A stretch of DNA of 64,000 bases from assembly GCA_034440635.1 (NCBI GenBank), contig JAOTON010001129.1, positions 124,001 through 188,000 of the forward strand. Direction: 5' to 3'. Source of the DNA: Lepas anatifera. Taxonomy: Eukaryota; Arthropoda; Thecostraca; Lepadidae. Positions 22,331 to 33,576 of the stretch are shown here, one piece after another. The notes below the pieces were generated by a model. That model was not told where the DNA came from. It searched no databases and worked only from the letters and a program-made list of their open reading frames with translations. The position numbers were made by a program, and so were the translations under genes. The number at the start of each line of letters is the position of its first letter. The first letter of the stretch is position 1.

Positions 22331-23584
22331 TCGAATTGAAACACATCTATAGTCGTTGTAGTCGTTACTCGACGCAGAGTTATCACTGAGGTCACGCAAG
22401 GTCAAATCAAGGTCATTGAAGGTCAACAAAGGTCTAACCTGATAAAAGTGATCCTCGAAGGTTGGAAACAAAATATTCTGGGCCAGTTCATGAACAAATG
22501 CGGTAAAAGAACGATGAGAGTCTGGAGCATTCACGTGAAAACGGGTACAGGCGCCCAAATTGCCCCAACATGCCTCCAGTCCTGAGGTCATAGCTCCGTG
22601 ACCTATCCCGCAGGGGACCGATTTTCATCTGCCGGACTTGTTGGCACCTGCTGACTGGTCCGGCACATGTATAATTGGGTACGGGATGTGACGACACCCG
22701 CGACCCCAGTTGGCAGGATAGGTTTCGCCTCCCGCCTTCGGGTGATGGGCCAAATCGAGACTGCCATCCTCATCCTTTTTCAGCCCTCCTAACTTCAAAC
22801 CCCTCCAACTCCTTGTCCCTTTTCCTCTTCTTTCCTTATTTCGTTGTCTCTCCATGCCTTTCCACCCGTATCTCATCCTTTCTGTCCACTCCTAAATACC
22901 ACTCCTACCCTCTGCCTGCTACGTCTGGCCCGGTATGTATCCGCGTGTGGCTGGGGTGTGTGGGCTCTCGCCTGTCTTGAGTGTGCACACCTCGGCCGCG
23001 TGTGGCGCATTTCTGGGCTTGACTATGCAGGCTGATCCCTTTCCTTTCCTTATCTCCCTCAATCCCTGTTTACCCTGGTCACTCCCTGGCTGGGTAAGGT
23101 CTAGTCTTTCCTGCACCTTCCCATCCATGTGTTTCTGGTCGATTGTGTTTTCTTGTTTGGTTATATTTTGTTTAGTTTCTTTCCTCAGCTTTGTTGATTT
23201 TCATTTCTGGGTCAGAGTTTGCAACAGCAGCCACCCTCCTGAGTTGCTGGTGCCGTTTTACGGGTGTAGAGCGCCCACATAGGCTGGACTCCTTCTTTCC
23301 GAGCTCCGGCTTGTGCCCCGACGACGCACAGTGGGCCGGCGGGCGCTCAAAAGCGCTTAAAATTAATTACCGTCGAACTGTTGAGGCTACATCAGCGATA
23401 TTTTATATCTAGGGTTTTTAAATGCCCCCGAGTAGTTTTCGAGGCTGTTTTTGCTGTATCTGCAGCCTATGTCTAGCTATTGGCATAATATTACTAGGAT
23501 AATATACATAGTAATATACCCCTCCGGATAACAATTTCTTTTGCCTTCGGGATGTCGTATGGAGGACATATGTCGGCATTCTGA
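22331..23584. other. Spacer with pyrimidine-rich tract
   Basis: No gene recognised. From about 22760 to 23180 the + strand is strongly C/T-rich. The segment GACCGATTTTCATCTGCCGG (22618) to about 22760 looks like part of a LINE UTR, but I cannot assign it. Confidence 0.35.
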
Positions 23585-24483
23585 CATTCTGACCAGGGGC
23601 GTAGCCAAGGGGGCAGGGACAGCCACCCTCCCTTTGAGGGCCCCCTGAGGGCCCCTGAGGGCCCCTGAGGACACGGGTCGCGCGAGGCGGCTCGCCCGCA
23701 CCATGCTCTGTGGTCAAATATGAAATTTCATACCAGATAGGGCCCTCTTAAGCCCTCTTCAGCACTCTATTCTGTAACAAGCAGAACCCTTTTACCCATC
23801 AGGGCCCTTTTGGCGCTGTCGCTGGGGCCTTTTTCGGGCGCTGCCCTCCCCTGAGCGAAATCCTGGCTACGCCCTGATTCTGACTCTTGGCCGACTCTCC
23901 GGTAAACTGCCAGGTTTGCTTCGTATGCTGCCCTTCAATGAACACAGCAAGTGCTTCTTTGTCTGTGTATCGTATTGAGGTATTTGCTGGTTTTCTTAGC
24001 ATTTTTCTTGCCTTAGTAGGTCTTGTGGGAGCCACGGTCACGTATTTGAGAAAACCAGAAAGACCCTGGCGCTTTGGAGCGTGTGACATTCAAAAGCTCT
24101 GCAGAGGAGTAACCAGCCATGAAAGCGGAGGTTCGACGACGTTTGGAGCTACCAGAAAGTGTTCCACATAAACCCACAGGCCGACAAGGACCCCGGCTTG
24201 TACATGGCTGGTCAAGGTCAACAGGCTCCAATACCCTCGGTGAATCTGCTGCGATGGAACACTCATTCAGCCACTGTGTCTCTTCCTCCAAGAAGCGGTT
24301 TAGGGTCCTGTGACTTGCTTGCCATTTCCGCTTCAGCCTTGCAATAAAAATTGTAATTTCCGACCGCACGTGTCTCTTTATGCTCACTGAATCCGCCCTG
24401 TAATGTGTCCTTAACATATGACACTTCGTCATCCGCTGCCACTCTGTTGATAACAATATTGCCACGCACAAAGTTAAACACAT
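23440..24483 (-). pseudogene. Fragment of an uncharacterised, probably transposon-associated protein
   Basis: On the minus strand, about 24150-24040 reads SSKRRRTSAFMAGYSSAELL, then about 24010-23890 reads ARKMLRKPANTSIRYTDKEA and LAVFIEGQHTKQTWQF. After the MITE at 23593-23876 it continues in another frame as IYPPYDIPKAKEICYPEGYI (about 23575-23516). I recall this layout (KRRR... SPTRPTK-x-x-KA-x-x-x-P... RYTPEEALAL... YPPY-x-x-x-x-AK-x-x-CYP) from the N-terminus of a large family of uncharacterised proteins scattered through invertebrate genomes and suspected to be mobile-element encoded. This is from memory and not searched. The copy is frameshifted and interrupted, so it is non-functional. 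Confidence 0.45.
23593..23876. mobile_element. hAT-like MITE with perfect 8-bp TSD
   Basis: This 284-bp element starts CAGGGGCGTAGCCAAGG and ends CCTGGCTACGCCCTG. The 8-bp direct duplication ATTCTGAC flanks it at 23585-23592 and 23877-23884. CAGGG termini with 8-bp duplications are the hAT signature. Inside is GGGCCCCTGA repeated three times (about 23638-23670). It interrupts the coding fragment at 23440-24483. Confidence 0.88.
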
Positions 24484-25480
24484 CCCTTCGTGAGATCATT
24501 TTTCCCACTACAAAACCACAGTTCGCTAGAGCAAGGCACCTCTCCAACTGAGTCAGGGGCCTATTGTTCCTCTGTACCAGGCCACTTCTGACTCAAGGAA
24601 ACGAACGTCTTATATTTCGTCTCATATCAGATTTGAGTCTCGTGATCAGTTCTCGTGCGAAGCGAGGTAATCATCTGATGCATTTAGTGTAAAGCGAGTG
24701 GCAAACCCAGGCCAATCTGCACATTATCTTATGCCCCGAGCGGTGTTTAGACAATACCCATATTTCCTGTGTAAAGCATTTGACCCAATGTGACCTGGAA
24801 AAGATTGCGTAACCTGCGGTCTACGAAATAGCTCAGAATTGTGTTAACCGGGACTCGAGACGAATCCTAAAGGGAAAACTTGCCGACACCTGCCTTAAAA
24901 TGAACAATTTCTACCATTTGGCTTGTAATAGTGTAATACTATGACCGCACCCGTGCATTGCACTAAACAACAAATATGCTCATAATACGAATTCGGGCAA
25001 AATCGGGCAAAAGTAATTATAAGGCATGAAAGTAAACACCTTCAGCTACTTTGTGGACCAGTTTCACTGCGGCACAAGGTGATATATTTTTCAAAACTCT
25101 ATTTCAAATATAGTTTGATCAAATCTATCTCCGTCAGTAACATTACTTGGTAAATTTGCTCCCCATACCTGACCAATACACGAAATCACGTTAAACCATG
25201 TACTAACATATTTGGAACACCCGTTCCTAGAAACAAAAGCCATGAAACTAATTTCTAAGCCTTTGAAAAGTTGAAAAATACTTGTGAACAAATAAGGAAA
25301 TTCAGGCGATAAGTGCGCTCCGAAACGCTTTCGGTGGAAACCTGTCTTCAGACTGTTTCTGCACAGAGTTTTGTAGTCGTTTAGAAAAATAAGAATGCCA
25401 TCGTATTCTACATTCAATTTCACACTGATGACACCCATAAAACAGCAATATTTTTGAACTTACGAAACCGAATAATAAGG
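24484..25480. other. Spacer, no recognised feature
   Basis: Unique-looking sequence. The 115-codon frame 25438-25091 (minus) carries no motif I know. Confidence 0.4.
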
Positions 25481-25971
25481 CTTTTGAGGGTCCCGGCCCA
25501 CTGTGCGACGGGTAGATGGGATCCTGGGGGGCTGAGGCTCCTGTTGCTCGGAGCTTATTGCAGCAGGGGCTAACAATCATCCTTTGGCCTTAATATCACG
25601 ATCGAACCGGGGATGGACCGCCCGAGGCCTCCGCGGGCGGTCTAGCCACGTCAGCAACGCCCGGCGTCCCCTGTTCAGCTGTGGCCGTTGGACCGTTTCC
25701 TGGGGATGTTTTGCCGCCCCCGTCGCGCTGGAGTTGCGTTTTTTTCCTATATTGGGGATGCATGGTTGGCCGGGGCCTCGGCAGTCTGTCAGATTGTTGA
25801 TGTTGCGATCTGTCTTTTGCCCTGGTGGTGAATGTTCGTAGTCTCTTTTGCGATGGCGGCGTGGCGTTTCAGCCTTTGGTCGGGACCCTGTCGGCCCCCT
25901 GGGCTGAGGGAGGAAGGTGGGAGGCGGTGCCTGATCGGAACCGGATGTGAGCTGGCTCTGCCGGGTCCGAG

Positions 25972-28026
25972 ATGGTATCGTTGACCCTCCTACAGCCATC
26001 GAATCCCATCACTTCAGGGGATAGTAGGATGGCGGAGACAAATAGCTTGACCATGGATAATCCAAAAACACAAACAGATTCACACCCTATCATCTCTACA
26101 GAAACAGCACCAGTATTCTACGAAACAAACGAAACGAGTTGTAGTGTCATCTTCCGTGGCAAAGACATATCACTGTCAGAGCTGCCACCGTTCCAGCGTA
26201 AAAATGCAGTCGAGAGCTGGGGCCCAGTGAAACGTTGCGAGCAGCGGAGGGATGGTTCTCCCATCGTTGGATTTGAGACAGAGGACGTGGCTCGTTTCGC
26301 GTTGTCATGCACTCACCGCACCTTCTGGGGCAGAGAAGGAGATAAGAAGGTGCAGAGATGAGTGGCGGTTGAGTCACAGCCCCACATAACCCGGCCTCGA
26401 TCCCAGGGCATAATTTATTGTCGCCAGTTGCGTGGTGTTAGCGAGGAGGAGATTGCTGACGGGTTGGTGAATGAGGGCGTGAGTCAAGTGCGAAGAATGG
26501 GAACTACCGACACGCTAGTTCTGACGTTTGATCGTGTGGCCATCCCGGATCGCATCTTTGTCGGATATCTGTCCTTCCCCGTTAGAATCTTTGTGCCTGA
26601 TCCACTCAGATGCTTCCGATGTCATCGGTTTGGGCATGGAACGAAATCCTGTCGAGCTGCTGCGCGATGTGGACGGTGTGCGGAACGAGAGCACAGTGGA
26701 GAGTGCCAGAAAGCTGATAAATGCGCAAACTGCAAAGAAAGCCATGCAGCATGGAGCCGTAAATGTAAAATCTACCTGAAAGAAAAAGAAATAACATCCA
26801 TCAAAGTGAAGCGGGATGTACCCTTTCCTGAGGCCAAGAGGCTATATGATGAGATCCATCCGTCAGTTTCATACAGGGACAAGGCTGATCCAACTCAGCC
26901 AAAAGCGCAAACACCAGTGGCTTCCATCGGCGCTGTTCATCTTCCGGGACTTGGAGAGAGCATGGCTTCTGTAACCGCGGGTTCGAACCGAATCACCCTA
27001 GGAACCAAAGTTAGAGACCTGCTAGATATGACGGTTGGTGACCTGCTGCGAATGCTGCTGCAGCTGCTCCCAGCCGCTGAGAATATACATCCAGCAGCTA
27101 ATGATGAACCGTGTGATCCAACCACGCGGTCTGAACCACGTCTGGGATCAGACTGTACATCGTCACTTCCAGCAGCATCATCCACCTCGCCAACCACCGT
27201 AATGGTTGACGCTAGCTCCGTTGGGAATAGCCCCTCAGGATATGCTCCACGCTTAGGCGAGGAGACTGAAACACGAGTGCCCCGGTCGCTCACATTATCG
27301 GAGCCGTCGGAGGGCCCACGTTCGCCGAGTCAAGTATGCGTCTCGGACAACCAGTCGGTAGCAGCGGGCGTAGTCTCAGAAGTCCCCGCTGACCCTGAGA
27401 CTCCCAGTGATGCGGAACGGGCTGCTCCTGAGTGGGTACAACCCTGGATAGAGATGGGTAAGAGAGGTAAACGGATACGTTCTCGTGGGACTCCTCCTAA
27501 AATGAGTGGCCCAACCACACTTAAGGATCCCCCAGAATCACCGAAATCCTGGGAAAATGCGCCATCAGGGGCTCAACGCAAGCGAATACAGGCACCAATA
27601 ACACACAGTGGGCCGCCCCCTCCGCCTCCACCTTCCAGGCAGGTACCTCTATCGGGGAAAGGCTTGGCACGCGTCGAAGCACCATCAACCAGCATGGGAC
27701 CGCCCCCTCTCCCTCCTCCTCCTCGGCAGTCACCTCGTTCCCCACAGGGTCCGGCCCCAACTGTCCGTCCCCGTCCACAGTTTAATAAGACGGAATCTCC
27801 AGTGGAAATTCCTGTGGGAGCCAGACCTGAGAAGCGTGGTCTCTCCGATACTCCCTCTCCGAGTGGGGTAGAGAGCCCTCGGAGGATGCAGAGGCTGCAA
27901 ACCGATCCAAAAGGTAGCAGAGCCCGATCGTTGGGACCAAGCCCAACACTAACCCTAGCTCCTGATCGTAGGAGTTCTGGTGGCGGTGCCCCCTCAGTTG
28001 GTCACCGCGCGACCGACTATTTTTAG
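25972..28026 (+). pseudogene. LINE ORF1 (gag-like, CCHC zinc knuckles), one in-frame stop
   Basis: A single frame runs from 25972 to 28026 (684 codons), broken only by a TGA at 26359-26361. The adjoining CGA-like context suggests a C-to-T change of an arginine codon. After an RRM-like N-terminal part (FDRVAIPDRIFVGYLSFPVR, then VFVPDPLRC) come three knuckles: CFRCHRFGHGTKSC (about 26610), CGRCAEREHSGEC and CANCKESHAAWSRKC, then SIKVKRDVPFPEAKRLYDE. This is the standard nucleic-acid-binding layout of Jockey/I ORF1. The C-terminal half is proline-rich and disordered (PPPPPPP stretches). ORF1p would coat LINE RNA. It is nearly intact, so the insertion is younger than most others here. Confidence 0.85.
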
Positions 28027-28056
28027 TCCTTAACTAGCCTTTTAAAATCCATCCCC

Positions 28057-28752
28057 ATGGGCACTTTTTTACAATGGAACTGTCGGGTGGCTCGAGCTAA
28101 CGCCTTCGACCTACAGGCCACGATTAGATAAAAAAACCCGTGGCAGTCTGTCTCCAGGAGACCAAACTATCACCTGAGACCCCATTTGCAATTAAAGACT
28201 ACACTGTTTTTCGAAATGACATCCAGCGTAACCCTATAGCACATGGAGGTGTTCTGATAGCCGCACACCAGGGAGTACCAGCTGTAAAGGTTTCATTGCG
28301 GTCACCATTACAAGCCGTTGCAGCTCGCATATCTGTCGGTCGAAGAACGCTCACGATATGCTCCATATATCTACCTCCAGGGGTTGACTTGCCCCGCGTG
28401 GAGCTTTCTCTCTTCTGGTGGCAGAGCTACCCCGGCCTTTTCTCCTATTGGGAGACTTTAATGCACATGGTACTACATGGGGATGTAGAAATACTAACAC
28501 TCGGGGTCACTACCTCGAAGCTTTCATAGCCGACGAAAGCTTATGTGTTTTAAACACCGGCAGCGCCACGCACATAACCTTGCCCTCTGGCCCGCGAATC
28601 AGTCATTGACCTCAGTCTTTGTAGCCCGGAATTGGCTTCTATCTTTAAGTGGTCGACGCATAGTGACCCGTTGGGCAGTGACCACTACCCTGTTTTTCTA
28701 ACCTGCCGAGACTCTGCCTTTCTAGGTAATAGGCCACAACGGTGGAACATCG
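28057..28752 (+). pseudogene. LINE ORF2 endonuclease, frameshifted and truncated
   Basis: Starts MGTFLQWNCRVARANAFDLQ, then CLQETKLSP, GGVLIAAHQGVP, ICSIYLPPG, FLLLGDFNAHGTTWGC, VIDLSLCSPELASIFKW and GSDHYPVFLTC. These are the catalytic blocks of an APE-type endonuclease (N, E, GDFN, SDH). Frame breaks occur near 28128 (in an A7 run, with a stop), 28415 and 28600. RT and later domains are missing because Penelope sequence begins at about 28752. Confidence 0.85.
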
Positions 28753-29161
28753 TAAGACGACGTGATAGTGTAGTTGTGGTAGCTCCTATATAGTCTACGG
28801 GTTGGTGACGCCGGCAGTCGTCATGAGGGCAAGTAAACTTGTAGACTACACAGGAGCGTTTCAGAGGTTGATTCGTCATGCTGATGTTGTTCTTGAGAAT
28901 CCAGTTGTGGGTCTTCTTGTTTTTGTAATATATAACTAAGTATATTTTGGTGTTGTCTTTGGTTGGTTTCACGTTGTCTCTGATGATGTCTTTCAGGATG
29001 CGCTCGTCTACTTTGTGCGCTGGCGACATCATATTCTGGTAGAACAGCTTAACAGTGTTGGTCGAATCGTTGGGAGGCTGCTGGTCTGATTCCATTTGTC
29101 GGCTCAGCTGGGTCAGCTCCGGTCTGTCTAAACCGGAGATGCAATAAGCTGAATCAACCAT
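28753..29161 (-). mobile_element. Penelope-like element fragment with GIY-YIG endonuclease
   Basis: The minus-strand frame from 29161 reads MVDSAYCISGLDRPELTQLS, then VKLFYQNMMSPAHKVDERIL, TKIYLVIYYKNKKT, SCVVYKFTCPHDDC, VDYIGATTTTLSRRLTM. The pair VVYKF...DYIGATT is the GIY-YIG signature and sits at the C-terminus of Penelope ORFs. The extra cysteines between the two halves (CPHDDC) distinguish it from the element at 33.6-36.6 kb, so two Penelope lineages are present. RT is absent. Confidence 0.72.
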
Positions 29162-32100
29162 ATAACAAAAATTAAGTCAGCCATCGACCGCTCACGTCTC
29201 TTAGCGTACTAATAAAGTAATACGACTAATAATATACCCCACTTCATAAACCACACTCTTCTCCCTGTCTCTTCTCTTTCAACAACAAAAGCCCCCACGC
29301 CTCACACGCTTGGGATGTATGCTTTCGTCTTAAACATATAGCTGGATTCAAAGTAAACGCGATGACTAGCGACAGCGCTGACTCGCGGTACCATTGGACA
29401 ATTGAAGTTCAGGGACAAATTAAAAACCTGAAATATTTCTCGCAATTTGGCTAGCCGAAACTGATGGTTAAAACTGCCTGAGGCTAAAGCTGGTATGAGA
29501 CATCATGACATTCACATTGCTCGAAACGCAAGCAATCGTCACCACACCATTCTTGGAGGCTTCTACTACCCAAGGTCCAAGGCCTTGAAACGTAGTGCTA
29601 ATGACGTAATATATAGTTTGATGACGTCGGCTCCTTACGACTGAATTTCAACATCCTTAGAAATCGTGCGGGTCAGGGTGAATTATAACATTTATTTTTG
29701 AAGTTTCTGTGCAAAAGAACCTATTGAGAGTACCCGGAATATGAAATCAGAATCTTTTCTATTCGAAAAAATATTGTTTAGCCATATTTTGGGTCATGTC
29801 ATTCGGAATTTTGAGTGGAACAATGCAGGCATTGCTAAATAATTTCGACATCCTTGATTTTAAAAGAATACTGTGGTTTGACGATGTTTTTGTGGTTTGA
29901 CATATATAAAATTAAAAATTCTGCTCTCTTGGTTTGATAAAACGATTGCAATATTGGAGATTTGTTCAACAGTTTTTAAAGAAACAATACCTAAAGAGGG
30001 ATTCTTCACGGATCATGAAAATTGCACCTCTATGTATTTCTCGGAATATCTCCAAAGGTAGCCAAAATATTTAGATGAATTTCAGGATGATTTTAGAAAA
30101 ATAACGAAAAATTAATGTGAAATTAGGTTTTTCCTTTACAAACGCCGAATCTCTGCGTGATTTGAAGGTGGAGAATTTCGACATCCTTTTCACGCACAGG
30201 GGGCCTGCCTGGTCAGTTTACTCTCATTAGAAAAACCGTACTTGGAAACCAGTGTCGACAGGCTTGCCTGAATTCGACGCGAGATGTCTTTCTTAGCATT
30301 GTGAAAATGAGTTTGCCGCAGTTGAGATTAGTGTTTGTGTAAGTTTATTGTCTCTATTGCTTTGGTAAGTTTCTGGATTGCATGCAGGGTGTCGAAGCTC
30401 ATACGTACGTTTGAGAGTTGGTAAGTTTTAAGTAGCCAGTGTTGGTATGTCTTATGGCTTAAGCAGGCTAATTCTGAACCTCAACCTGTTGTTGATTCTT
30501 TCTTTCAATGAGGGTGATATAATTCAAGTTTGAGAAATCCAGGCACATGGGTAAAGGTAAGTTATTATTATCATGGTGGCCATTTGACTAGGTATTTTTA
30601 TTGTGTGATTGCATGCTGCACTTTCTCCATGAATGCAAGTGAAAACGGAGGTAGTGAATCCCGCTGATGTAGGTATAATTTCAAAAATAAGTATATTTTG
30701 TTCAAATGGACAAGTTTTGGAATTTGCCCTGCCTTTTAGACATTTCAGCTTGTGAAAGGTTCTAAAACAAGACCTACCTCACCCGAGATATTGTTTTGGT
30801 AGGTAGGTATTCCAGACTTTGCTTTACTTATATCTTAATACTGTAGGTTTGCGGCTTATCAATATATTCCCTTGTACGTCAGAACCACATGACGAAATGC
30901 ATGGAGCGCAGCGTAGGGGAAGTCCGTGCAAGAGTACGCACTTAACTTTCTAAAGGCTTTTACTTTTCTCCTATATGTCTAACAGCTAAATTTTTTGTGT
31001 GGTTGTTTAGCCTGAAGAATTGTCTATGTATGGTCCATGTTTCAGCTCGATGTCTCTGAAAGGAACTCGCCACGAGCCCATCAAAAATAAAAAGTCACGT
31101 GCGTACTCTTGCCGGAGTGGGTCGGTAAGAGAACGCAAGAGAGGAGGCTGGAGTACGCACTGATGCCCCGCTGTGCTTTAGGTGCATAGGCCATGTCGCG
31201 AAGTATTTTTTCGCCGAACTAGGCGATTGTAAGATGATATACCGTTCTGAATATACAAGAACTATGTTGCAACGTTTGGTTTTCCAAATATATGTTACGG
31301 ACTCTGTCCCGAGTGAAAATTACATTTTCCTATCTCGTAAGCATGCGCACTCTTGCCCAATCGTGTACTGCGTACTCTTGTCGGACATGCTCCCCTGGGA
31401 AGAAAGTCTTCATAAACATGTTGGCAGGCGTTTTAGCGTGAGCTCCGGTCCTGGAGCACACACCTAGCTCAGCTTACGTACTGATGACAGACCGTAATAT
31501 AAAACTTTTGATAATAGAAGCATGGTCCACAAGTTTACACAGTTAAGAAATATTACTTCAAGGGTGACCAGAAACTTATTTTGCTCTGTACTCCCGCGGA
31601 AAGAACAGGAGAACGTTGAATTTTGGTGTGCAGCCTAGGCACTGATCTTACTTTTTTATACCAGGGTATCCACCATCTCAGTGGTTGCTAAGTAACCAAA
31701 ACAGCTGCTGCGTACTCTTATCTCCTGCGTACTCTTACCCGCCCTTACCCTAATAGTATTTCTCAGAGTGGTTCTAATCTGGCCGCTTTACCGGTCTCGT
31801 CGTGGTCTGTGAGAGCCGCATGACGAAATCCATGGAGCGAAGCGCATTGAGATTTCTCAAGCGGCTCTATTCTGGCCGCTCAGACGGGTCTCGTCGTGGT
31901 CTGTTGTTGTTGTTGTTGGCGTCTGTCAGTCCTGAGAATTGATGTCAGAGCTCTGCAATTTTGTAGGGTGATAGGCCTCCTACGCCAGACTCCCAAACTA
32001 AAGCCCCGAGTTGAAATCTAAAATAGTTTTTGAAAAATTTTGGCTCAAACTTTTCTGTTTTATATTTTTTTAATTTTTAATCCTTAAGCTACGAGCTTGA

Positions 32101-33000
32101 ACTTGATGTCCTTTTCAATAGGTAACAAGGGCCAGCTAAGGAATAAAAATTGAGCTGGTCCGACAATATTTATCGCGCGAAAACGCGGTATTTCTCACGC
32201 GAGCAAAAAACCTACTTAAAGTTGATGGCCGACTTGGACGCTCGAGCTGAAAGGCAGTTACCTAGGGGTAGCTAGGTCAATTTTCTGGTGCTTAGACATA
32301 GTTTTGAGTGCAAAACCTGAAATTTTGGCCTAGTTTTTCTGTTTTCGGGGAGGACTGCATTTTTGCTCATTTCATTCCGACGTTTATATCTCGCAATCTA
32401 ATTGACGGATTTGAATTTCCATTTCAGATAATGAAAGAACATTGCTTCCGCCTAATAATGTTTGGAGATGGAAATTGCGATATTGAAATTCTTTGTTTTA
32501 TAGGCATAACTAAAATTTAAGTAAAAAACTTTTTATTTGCAACTTCCTAGTTCCGGGCTCATGTCACTCACAAACTCAGAAATGACATGGCTGGATAGGA
32601 AAGTTCCTTGCGGTCATTTCACTCACTTATACTACCCACCTATCTCTAACGACTTTCGAGTAATTAATCGGAGAATGTTTTACAAGGTGCTAATTTTCTC
32701 GGAGAATGTTTTACAAGGTGCTAATTTTCTCGGACCACCTTTGCTTCTCACCATGGTTTCAAGCCCTTAAAATGAATGGAAGTGGATGAAATTTGGCATG
32801 AAGCTAGCTTAGGATCCTAGCTCGACGATACAAGTAATTTCAGCCCAAAATAATGTTTGGTTCGTCTTCTAGAAGCACCTTTATATCGTACCTTTTCGGG
32901 ACAAACACAGCACCCGGCGCCAGCGTTCCGCCATATTCGGCTGAGTGGTACCGGCCATTGACCTCCTGACGTGTCACAGGTGTTCGGCTAGTGGGAGGGT
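29162..33000. other. Long spacer with short dispersed repeats
   Basis: No gene or transposon end recognised over 3.8 kb. Seven copies of TGCGTACTCTT (or one-off variants, both orientations) lie between 30930 and 31736. The phrase TCTGGCCGCT...GTCTCGTCGTGGTCTGT is duplicated at about 31770-31812 and 31868-31912, and ACATGACGAAATGCATGGAG (30888) recurs with two changes at about 31818. The sequence TTTCGACATCCTT appears twice (29845, 30178). Confidence 0.45.
32669..32731. repeat. Perfect 31-bp tandem duplication
   Basis: CGGAGAATGTTTTACAAGGT plus GCTAATTTTCT occurs at 32669 and again at 32700 with no change, indicating a recent slippage or duplication. Confidence 0.95.
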
Positions 33001-33011
33001 GCAAAGTATGG

Positions 33012-33083
33012 CACGGTGGTCCAGTGGTTAGAGGCACTTTCTATTGATCAGGGGTGACCGGTTCGAATCCGGGGTGACGATAT
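33012..33083 (+). other. tRNA-like sequence (probable SINE head or tRNA relic)
   Basis: An A-box-like TGGTCCAGTGGTTAGAGGC (33017) and a B-box GGTTCGAATCC (33059) are spaced as in a tRNA gene. The acceptor ends do not pair, so it is not a working tRNA. No SINE body or target duplication was identified. Confidence 0.5.
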
Positions 33084-33539
33084 GCTCTTTATTAGTTATT
33101 TCAAAGAAAATAATGATAAAACTGACTTACATGCTCATGAAGATACATTGAGAGCGAAATATGCTTTGATTTCAGCACATTGTCATGTGGTTCTCCTGCG
33201 CCAAAACGGCGTTAGCCGAGGCCGCAGGCCGAGGTTTCTGATGCTTTTATTTTGAAAAATGCTGAACTCGGCAGAAGTTGGATTTGTGGGTTTCTCAAGG
33301 AGGTCTATCTTCTGTTAATACAGTTAATTTTAATATTGGTCATCCCTTATTTGTTTTTGTATTTCATGTGCATATGATGTTTTAGAACATGTATTTTTAG
33401 TACATGTACTTGTTTTCCGCGATGTTCTGATCTTACATTTGCTGTTTTCCCCCTTTTTGTCAATAATTTTGACCTCTTTTTCCCTGAATTTTGACATCCC
33501 ACACCCTGTAGAGAAGGTAATTTCAGGACACTGTCTATT

Positions 33540-33544
33540 TTATA

Positions 33545-33575
<31 letters not shown>
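33540..33575. repeat. (TA)n microsatellite, left edge of Penelope element
   Basis: Near-pure TA repeat with one TT interruption, matching the longer TA run at the other end (36603-36660). Confidence 0.95.
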
Positions 33576-33576
33576 A

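Larger units (their letters stand above)
25490..28752 (+). mobile_element. I/Jockey-type LINE, 5' part (UTR, ORF1, endonuclease)
   Basis: GC-rich leader (about 25490-25971), then ORF1 with three zinc knuckles (25972-28026), then ORF2 start at 28057 encoding the endonuclease. The element stops at about 28752, before the RT, where it meets minus-strand Penelope sequence. The 5' boundary is approximate. ORF1 plus APE endonuclease in this order is characteristic of Jockey/I/R1-group LINEs. Confidence 0.8.

Noticed and set aside
25577..25999. 140-codon proline/arginine-rich minus-strand frame
   Set aside because: Antisense shadow of the GC-rich LINE leader; no motif.
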